Assembly: GCF_000214175.1 (NCBI RefSeq)
Contig: NC_015564.1
Coordinates: 3,534,001 to 3,598,000 of the forward strand
Direction: 5' to 3'
Origin: Hoyosella subflava DQS3-9A1
GTDB taxonomy: Bacteria > Actinomycetota > Actinomycetes > Mycobacteriales > Mycobacteriaceae
Length of the DNA stretch: 64,000 bases
Positions 57,743-64,000 of this stretch are shown here, piece after piece. The notes beneath the pieces are model-generated. The model was not told the DNA's origin. It did not search any database and saw only the letters and a list, made by a program, of their open reading frames with translations. A program made the translations under genes and the position numbers. Positions within the stretch are counted from its first letter, which is position 1; every line of letters begins with the position of its first letter.

Positions 57743-60700
57743 GTGAGCGCGCTCGAGAACTTCTCGCCCGCGACCCGTGAGTGGTTCCGCGGGTCGTTCG
57801 GTGCTCCTACCCCTGCGCAGGAGCAGGCGTGGGATGAGATCCGGCAGTGCAGCCACTCGCTCGTGGTCGCACCGACAGGATCGGGCAAGACGCTCGCCGC
57901 ATTTTTGTGGGCGCTTGATCGCATCACCACAGAGGAAGATCGTGGCACTCGGATTGTCTACCTGTCTCCGTTGAAGGCGCTGGCGGTGGACGTGGAACGC
58001 AACCTGCGCTCACCACTCACTGGCATCGCGAACACGGCCCGCGTCAAGGGGTTGACACCGCCCAGTGTCACCGTCGGTGTGCGCACCGGTGACACTCCCA
58101 ATGCGCAGCGGCAGGCGATGCTCCGCAACCCGCCCGACATCCTGATCACCACCCCTGAATCGCTGTTTTTGATGCTGACGTCGGCGGCGCGCGAAACCCT
58201 GGCAGGGGTCGAGACTGTGATCGTCGATGAAATCCATTCGATCGCGGACTCCAAGCGCGGAGCACACCTCGCACTCTCGCTGGAGCGTCTCGATGCGCTG
58301 CTGGAGAAGCCAGCCCAGCGGATCGGACTTTCCGCGACAGTGCGCCCGCGCGAGGAGGTGGCGCGTTTCCTGGCTGGTGCACGTCCGGTCAGCATCGTCG
58401 CGCCGCCCACTGAGAAGCTTTTTGACCTTCGGGTGTCTGTTCCTGTGGAGGACATGGCGAACGTGCCCGCGGCACCTGGGGGAACCGATTCCGACGCGAA
58501 GAATCTGTCTGCGAACTCCTTGTGGCCGCACGTCGAGGAGCAGCTCGCCGACCTCATCCTCGACCATCGGTCGTCGATCGTCTTCGCCAATTCCCGGCGC
58601 CTCGCGGAACGCCTGACCGCTCGGCTCAACGAGATTTACAGCGAGCGCCAGGGAACGGAACTGCCTTCGCAGACAAGGCCTCCCGCGGAGGTTATGGCGC
58701 AGGGAGGTTCAGTCCGCGAATCCCCCGCCGTGCTGGCGCGGGCACACCACGGCTCGGTCAGCAAAGAACAGCGGGCCCTGATCGAAGATGACCTGAAGAC
58801 CGGGCGTCTGAGATGTGTCGTCGCGACCAGCAGCCTCGAACTCGGGATCGATATGGGGGCAGTAGATCTCGTCATCCAGGTCGAGTCCCCGCCCTCGGTT
58901 GCGAGTGGTTTGCAGCGCGTTGGGCGGGCCGGGCATCAGGTCGGTGAGATATCCCGGGGAATCCTCTTTCCGAAACACCGCGCGGACCTGCTGCATTGCG
59001 CGGTGACAGTCGAACGGATGCGGGAAGGCGCGATCGAAGCGATCAGAGTCCCCGCAAATCCGCTCGACGTGCTCGCGCAGCAAACCGTCGCGGCATGCGC
59101 ACTTGAGCCCCTGGATGTGGAGCAATGGTTCCAGACCGTGCGGCGAACGGGGTCCTACAGTTCGCTGCCGCGTTCCGCATTCGACGCCACACTCGACCTG
59201 CTGGCCGGCAAGTATCCGTCCGATCAGTTCGCGGAGCTCCGGCCAAGGATTATCTGGGACCGGGATCATGGGGTGGTGACGGGCCGTCCCGGCGCGCAAC
59301 GCCTCGCAGTCACATCTGGGGGAACCATCCCGGACCGGGGCATGTACCCGGTGTTCATGGTCGGTGAGAAGAACACCCGAGTCGGTGAACTCGACGAGGA
59401 AATGGTCTACGAATCCCGCGTAGGGGATGTTTTCGCGCTCGGTGCGACCAGCTGGCGGATCGAAGACATCACCCATGACCGCGTCTTGGTGACACCCGCG
59501 CCAGGCCAGTTCGGCCGATTGCCCTTCTGGATCGGAGACAGTCTGGGCAGGCCCTCCGAACTCGGTGCAGCATTAGGCGCGTTCATCAGGGACATCGCTG
59601 CGGATGACGAGTCCGTGCACGAGCGGCTCAGTGAATCTGGGCTCGACGATAACGCTGTGACCAACACCTTGTCGTTCATTCGCGAACAGCGTGACGCCAC
59701 GTCAGTCGTCCCGTCGGACACCACCCTGCTGGTGGAGCGATTCCGCGATGAACTGGGTGACTGGCGCATCATTCTTCACTCCCCCTACGGCCTTCCCGTG
59801 CACGCACCGTGGGCGCTCGCCGTCAATGCGAGGATCCGGGAACGGTACGCACTCGACGGGGCCGCCGTCACGACAGACGACGCGGTTATAGTCCGGCTGC
59901 CTGATACCGAAGGCGAGCCACCCGGCGCGGACCTGTTCGCGTTCAGCCCCGACGAGATCGACGCGATCGTCACGGCGGAGATCGGCAGTTCCGCGCTTTT
60001 CGCGGCGCGGTTCCGTGAGTGCGCCGCGCGAGCGTTGCTACTCCCCCGGCGTGATCCAGGGAAGCGTTCACCGTTGTGGATGCAGCGGCAGCGATCCGCC
60101 CAACTCCTCGAGGTGGCACGCAGCTACCCCACATTCCCTATCGTCCTCGAAGCGGTCCGGGAGTGTCTGCAGGACGTTTACGACGTTCCCGGACTGGCGA
60201 AACTGCTCACCCAGGTGGAGCGGCGGCAAATACGCATCGTCGAAACCGAAACGAACACACCGTCTCCGTTCGCGGTGTCAGCGCTGTTCGGTTATACCGG
60301 CGCGTTCATCTATGAAGGCGACTCACCGCTCGCTGAGCGCAAGGCCGCGGCGCTCTCCCTCGATACGACGCTGCTCGCCGAACTTCTCGGCCGCCTGGAA
60401 ATGCGTGACCTCCTCGACGGTGACGTCATTACCGATTACGAAGGGTATTTGCAGTGGCTGACGAGAAAGGCCGATAGCGCCGAAAAGCTCTCCGACATGC
60501 TACGCACCATCGGCCCGCTCACTACCTCGGAAATCGTGGAGCGCTGCACCGACGACCCCGCTGGCTGGCTGCGCGGGCTCGAAGAGAGCCGCCGCGCAAT
60601 CGAAGTGGCCTTCGCAGGACGCACCTGGTGGGTGGTCGCCGAAGACGCCGGGAGGATGCGGGACGCGTTCGGTGCACCGCTACCCATCGGCATACCCGTG

Positions 60701-62296
60701 GCGTTCCTCGAGCCTGCTCCAGATGCCGTCACCGAACTCATTGCGCGTTACGCCAGATCCCACGGCCCGTTCACCTCCGCTGCGATCATGGCGCGGTTCG
60801 GACTGCCCTACGGACTTGTTGTCTCAGTACTGCGGTCCCTGGCTACCGATCGTCGCGTCGCTGAAGGCGAATTCCGGCCAGGCAACGATGGGGTCCCCGA
60901 ATGGTGTGACATTGGCGTACTCGCTGTGCTGCGGCGCCGGTCGCTCGCGAAACTGCGCGACGCGATCGAACCAGTCAGCACCACTACGCTCGCTCGTTTC
61001 CTCCCCGGCTGGATGGGTGTCGGGTCGCACCTGGCGCGGGGGGCCGATGGTGTGCTGTCGACGATCGATCAGCTCGCCGGAGTGCCATTGCCCGCGTCCG
61101 CGATCGAGCCCCTGATTCTGGGGACCCGCGTTGCCGACTATTCGCCCGCTTTTCTGGACGAACTCACGTCGTCAGGTGAGGTGCTCTGGGCAGGTGCAGG
61201 GGCGCTGTCGACGCGGGACGGATGGATCAGTCTCCACCTCGCGGACACTGCCCCGGTGACCTTGCCGCAGATTCCGCCGAGCGACCTCTCCGCCGTTGCA
61301 TTGAGAATCGAGGCCGTCCTGGTCCGCGGCGGAGGATACTTCTTCCGGGAACTAGCCGATTCCGTGGGCCGCGATCTCCTGGCAGACGGGGAAGAACCCC
61401 CGTCCGACAGTGCACTCGTAGACGGTTTGTGGGAGCTCGTCTGGGCGGGACGCGTCACCAACGACACGTTCTCGCCGGTGCGGGCCCGCATGTCGTCAGG
61501 ACGCAGAGGCACCGCTGGTACCACTCACCGAACACGACAGGTGCCGTCCCGTACCCGCACCTTCCGTGCCGCGCGACTCCCCCGCACCGCACTTCCGACA
61601 CGCTCGGGCCCCCCGACCGTGGCGGGCCGCTGGTCGCTGCTGCCAATGTCCGAACCCGACGTCACCGTGCGCGCCCACGGCATGTGTGAACAACTCCTCG
61701 CCCGCTACGGCATTGTCACGAAAAACGTTCTCACTGCGGAGCGCTCACCTGACCTCGGATTCACCGTCCTGTACAAAGTTTTCCGCGAACTCGAAGAACG
61801 CGGGCTGTGCCGCCGCGGTTACTTCGTCGAAACCCTGGGTGCCGCGCAATTCGCTACGTCAGCGGTCGTAGACCAACTGCGCAGCATCGGCGACCAAGAT
61901 TCGGCCGGCACTGCCCTCGCGCTCGCTGCCGTGGACCCGGCGAACCCCTACGGTGCCGCGCTCCCCTGGCCTGACCCGCCAACAGGTGGCCATCGCGCCG
62001 GACGCAAAGCTGGCGCGCTCGTAGTGATGGTCGACGGCGCGCTGCAGGTCTACCTGGAACGCGGCGGCAAAACCGCGCTCGTGTATGGCGACGACCCCGC
62101 GACACTAGACGGCGCTGCGCGCGCCCTCGTCGGTATCGCACGCAGCGGTGCCCTCGACAAGCTGCTCATCGAAACGATAAACGGTGTGCCCGCGCCCGGA
62201 GCGGAGCACGCTGACGGTGCGGTTGGATTCTTCGCCCGGGCACTCAGTGAGAACGGGTTCGCCGTCGTTCCGCGCGGCTACCGGTACCGGCGGTGA
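57743..62296 (+). CDS. lhr: Large helicase-related protein Lhr
   Basis: This 1517-residue SF2 DNA-repair helicase (Rv3296 type) translocates 3'-5'. Walker A is VAPTGSGKTLAAFLWALD (44-51), and the Walker B box VIVDEIHSIADSKRG is near 155. IGLSATVRPREEVARFL follows, with motifs IV-VI in IVFANSRRLAERLT, VVATSSLELGIDMGAVDLVI and GLQRVGRAGHQVGE. The winged-helix and long C-terminal Lhr-CTD modules then follow. GTG 57743 gives the normal N-terminus (ENFSPATREWFRGSFGAPTP); the longer frame is not homologous. The stop is three bases from nei, so repair helicase and glycosylase form one operon. Confidence 0.97.
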   Translation: MSALENFSPATREWFRGSFGAPTPAQEQAWDEIRQCSHSLVVAPTGSGKTLAAFLWALDRITTEEDRGTRIVYLSPLKALAVDVERNLRSPLTGIANTARVKGLTPPSVTVGVRTGDTPNAQRQAMLRNPPDILITTPESLFLMLTSAARETLAGVETVIVDEIHSIADSKRGAHLALSLERLDALLEKPAQRIGLSATVRPREEVARFLAGARPVSIVAPPTEKLFDLRVSVPVEDMANVPAAPGGTDSDAKNLSANSLWPHVEEQLADLILDHRSSIVFANSRRLAERLTARLNEIYSERQGTELPSQTRPPAEVMAQGGSVRESPAVLARAHHGSVSKEQRALIEDDLKTGRLRCVVATSSLELGIDMGAVDLVIQVESPPSVASGLQRVGRAGHQVGEISRGILFPKHRADLLHCAVTVERMREGAIEAIRVPANPLDVLAQQTVAACALEPLDVEQWFQTVRRTGSYSSLPRSAFDATLDLLAGKYPSDQFAELRPRIIWDRDHGVVTGRPGAQRLAVTSGGTIPDRGMYPVFMVGEKNTRVGELDEEMVYESRVGDVFALGATSWRIEDITHDRVLVTPAPGQFGRLPFWIGDSLGRPSELGAALGAFIRDIAADDESVHERLSESGLDDNAVTNTLSFIREQRDATSVVPSDTTLLVERFRDELGDWRIILHSPYGLPVHAPWALAVNARIRERYALDGAAVTTDDAVIVRLPDTEGEPPGADLFAFSPDEIDAIVTAEIGSSALFAARFRECAARALLLPRRDPGKRSPLWMQRQRSAQLLEVARSYPTFPIVLEAVRECLQDVYDVPGLAKLLTQVERRQIRIVETETNTPSPFAVSALFGYTGAFIYEGDSPLAERKAAALSLDTTLLAELLGRLEMRDLLDGDVITDYEGYLQWLTRKADSAEKLSDMLRTIGPLTTSEIVERCTDDPAGWLRGLEESRRAIEVAFAGRTWWVVAEDAGRMRDAFGAPLPIGIPVAFLEPAPDAVTELIARYARSHGPFTSAAIMARFGLPYGLVVSVLRSLATDRRVAEGEFRPGNDGVPEWCDIGVLAVLRRRSLAKLRDAIEPVSTTTLARFLPGWMGVGSHLARGADGVLSTIDQLAGVPLPASAIEPLILGTRVADYSPAFLDELTSSGEVLWAGAGALSTRDGWISLHLADTAPVTLPQIPPSDLSAVALRIEAVLVRGGGYFFRELADSVGRDLLADGEEPPSDSALVDGLWELVWAGRVTNDTFSPVRARMSSGRRGTAGTTHRTRQVPSRTRTFRAARLPRTALPTRSGPPTVAGRWSLLPMSEPDVTVRAHGMCEQLLARYGIVTKNVLTAERSPDLGFTVLYKVFRELEERGLCRRGYFVETLGAAQFATSAVVDQLRSIGDQDSAGTALALAAVDPANPYGAALPWPDPPTGGHRAGRKAGALVVMVDGALQVYLERGGKTALVYGDDPATLDGAARALVGIARSGALDKLLIETINGVPAPGAEHADGAVGFFARALSENGFAVVPRGYRYRR

Positions 62297-62299
62297 CCC

Positions 62300-63112
62300 G
62301 TGCCTGAGGGTGACACCGTTTACCGGGCAGCCACGAACCTGCGTGCCGCCCTCGACCAGAAGGTGCTTACACGCACACAGTTCCGGGTCGACAAGTACGC
62401 GAACCTCAACTTCGCGGGCCTGCGGATTTCGCGCGTATGGCCGCACGGCAAACACCTGTTCATACAGGCCGGCGACCACGTCATCCACTCCCACCTGAAA
62501 ATGGAAGGTGCCTGGCACACCTACAAACCGGGCGAGAAATGGCGGAAACCTGGATGGCAGGCTCGCGTGGTCCTCGAGGCTGACGGCTCACAAGCGGTCG
62601 GCTTCTCCCTAGGAATCCTCAGCGTGCTGTCTGCCGCGGAAGCACCGTCCGTCACAGCGCACCTCGGACCCGACCTCCTCAGCGACAACTGGGATGCAGC
62701 GACCGCACGGGACAGAATCGGATCAGCACCTGAACGCGCGATAGGAATGGCGCTGCTCGACCAGCGCAACCTCGCAGGCATCGGCAACGTGTATCGAAGC
62801 GAACTGTGCTTCTTACGCGGCCTTGATCCCCTCACACCCACGTCGGAAGTCGCAGACCTTGACGGGCTGCTCGACCTCTCCCGGCGGATGCTGTGGGCTA
62901 ACAAAGACCGAACCCAGCGGTGCACGACCGGGAATCTGCGGCGCGGTCAAGAACTCTGGGTGTACGGGCGAGAACGCAACCCCTGCAGGCGCTGCGGCAC
63001 ACTCATCGAACGACGCATCATCAGCGAATCTGGTTATCAGTCAATAAGTGTGCCGAATGCCGATGAGCGGCTCGTGTACGTGTGCCCGCGCTGCCAGCAC
63101 GTGCGCAGCTGA
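62300..63112 (+). CDS. nei: Endonuclease VIII-type DNA glycosylase
   Basis: This 270-residue Fpg/Nei DNA glycosylase/AP lyase begins PEGDTVYRAATNLRAAL, with catalytic Pro2 and Glu3 after removal of the start Met. SHLKMEGAWH follows, then the H2TH domain with LLDQRNLAGIGNVYRSELCF. The C-terminal zinc finger is NPCRRCGTLIERR and VYVCPRCQ, with all four Cys. It excises oxidised pyrimidines. The GTG start lies three bases after the lhr stop, matching the Rv3296-Rv3297 pair. Confidence 0.95.
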   Translation: MPEGDTVYRAATNLRAALDQKVLTRTQFRVDKYANLNFAGLRISRVWPHGKHLFIQAGDHVIHSHLKMEGAWHTYKPGEKWRKPGWQARVVLEADGSQAVGFSLGILSVLSAAEAPSVTAHLGPDLLSDNWDAATARDRIGSAPERAIGMALLDQRNLAGIGNVYRSELCFLRGLDPLTPTSEVADLDGLLDLSRRMLWANKDRTQRCTTGNLRRGQELWVYGRERNPCRRCGTLIERRIISESGYQSISVPNADERLVYVCPRCQHVRS

Positions 63113-63222
63113 AGCCGCGTTCGAGCGCACGATCTCCAAGCACTGCTACTGCGCGACGGAGACCTCGAGTCCATCGGCCCGAAGATCCTGGCCGCCGCTC
63201 GCCAATTTGCCGCGATCGGATG
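63113..63222 (+). pseudogene. C-terminal fragment of a gene upstream of the RES toxin
   Basis: Directly after the nei stop the same frame reads HDLQALLLRDGDLESIGPKI, then LAAARQFAAIG and TGA, with that stop overlapping the next ATG (ATGA). The overlap is typical of a co-translated partner. It has no start, since nei occupies the place where its 5' end should be. Probably the tail of the antitoxin or partner gene of the RES protein; identity not established. Confidence 0.5.
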
Positions 63223-63974
63223 AGCGCAGAGAACGCATTCATTGACACACTGGCCGGCGCGGTGCACTGCGCGCGCCAGGTCGGCGCAGAGGTGCACCGT
63301 GTCGGGTACAAGCCCTCTCCGTGGGAATGGACTCCTTGGGAGTACGTCACCGAGGGAAGCTTTCACGGTCGCTGGGATGACCCGACGGCATTTGGCGCAC
63401 GCTGTACACCGGTTCCACCAGGCTGGCCTGCTACCTGGAGGTTCTCGCGTTCGCTCGACCCAGTGCAGCCGTGATCGCTGACCTCGCTGACATTGTCGTC
63501 GACGGGCAGGATGACGATAACTTTCCCACGCTGGAACCAGGCCGGCTGCCTGCGTCGTGGTGCGATCCCCGCATGGCGGTCCGGGCTGCTCTCACAGGGT
63601 GGTTCGCAGTTCCGGGGCACCCCGAGTCCCTCGCGACTCTTCGAGCGCGGTTTCGCGTCACTGCGATACAGCTGGGCCTCGACGACCTCGATGGAGCCGC
63701 AATACGCGATGGAAGACCCCGCGCACTAACGCAGAAGATGTCCAGTTGGATCAACACATTGACGGGGCCGGATGGTGATCCGGTCGCCGGGGTCGAATTC
63801 GACTCCCGCCACGGAGACGGCTTACGCCTGTGGGTTATCTACGAGCAGCCTGACGATCCCGCAAACTCGCCGAAGCTCCTGCCGAGGAATTCAGGCGACG
63901 GCATCACCCGCGAAGACCCCGATCTTCAGACGGCGATGCGGATGCTGGGCCTCGTCTGGGATGCACAACGCTAA
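63220..63974 (+). pseudogene. Frameshifted RES-domain toxin gene
   Basis: Two adjacent frames together make one RES-domain protein. From ATG 63220 it reads WEYVTEGSFHGRWDDP, then breaks. In the next frame the sequence continues YTGSTRLACYLEVLAFARPS, then GWFAVPGHPESLATLRARF, PRALTQKMSSW and GVEFDSRHGDGLRLWVIYE. RES toxins (MbcT type) degrade NAD+. A single lost base near 63385 explains the break: restoring one G between 63384 and 63385 gives DDPDGIWRTLYTGSTR. It could be real decay or a sequencing error. Confidence 0.7.
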
Positions 63975-64000
63975 TCCGCCGAGACGAGACAGGCGCCGCC

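Overview
The window is high-GC actinobacterial DNA, most likely from the Mycobacteriales outside Mycobacterium itself (a Hoyosella-, Rhodococcus- or Nocardia-like organism). The basis is gene order and family content: pmt, rsmI, pabB, metG, tatD, rpfB, ksgA, ispE, a pks16-like ligase, pth, rplY, prs, glmU, tRNA-Gln, TetR, mfd, mazG, a lytic transglycosylase, eno, ftsB, DUF501, ppx and tRNA-Leu lie in the neighbourhood relationships known from Mycobacterium tuberculosis, and lhr-nei follows further right. Many genes start with GTG. There is no rRNA, CRISPR array or intact transposase.

Layout. 1-2.65 kb: flavin reductase, a small membrane protein, a decayed CGNR zinc-finger gene, a VOC protein and a DUF1707 membrane protein. 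2.66-7.88 kb: a small genomic island bounded by a 16-bp direct repeat whose right copy is the 3' end of tRNA-Leu(UAA). It carries a large YobI/KAP-type membrane P-loop NTPase, a small unknown gene on the same strand, and remnants of site-specific recombinases at both ends. 7.87-18.4 kb (minus strand): TetR, mfd, mazG, transglycosylase, eno, ftsB, DUF501, ppx, tRNA-Leu. 18.5-21.5 kb: tRNA-Gln, then an accessory patch with a hicB antitoxin whose hicA toxin is wrecked, a zinc-ribbon/Imm5-like protein and a cation/proton antiporter. 21.8-25.9 kb: glmU-prs-rplY-pth. 25.9-32.2 kb: acyl-AMP ligase, RF3, and a gluconate locus (gntR facing gntK-gntP, with two operator palindromes between them). 32.3-35.5 kb: AhpD-like, DUF4166, a triple-VOC protein and PPK2. 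35.6-43.8 kb (minus strand): metG, tatD, rpfB, ksgA, ispE and an ABC-F protein, with two CRP/GlxR-type sites upstream of rpfB. 43.9-57.6 kb: DUF2786 protein, pabB, rsmI, pmt, two DoxX-like proteins, a YtrA-type GntR regulator, arsC, an alpha/beta hydrolase with an Asn in the nucleophile position, a tyrosine phosphatase, a BCCT transporter, a SulP transporter, SRPBCC and GNAT. 57.7-64 kb: lhr, nei, and a frameshifted RES-domain toxin gene preceded by a fragment of its partner.

The core is housekeeping: cell-wall precursor synthesis and remodelling (glmU, transglycosylase, rpfB, pmt), PRPP and folate supply, isoprenoid synthesis, translation (metG, ksgA, rsmI, prfC, rplY, pth) and DNA repair (mfd, mazG, lhr, nei). 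The most interesting accessory material is the tRNA-Leu island with its KAP-type NTPase, which could be a defence module. Also notable are two toxin-antitoxin loci caught decaying and a ksgA gene with no ordinary start codon. All calls come from reading the sequence and from family knowledge; no database search was possible.
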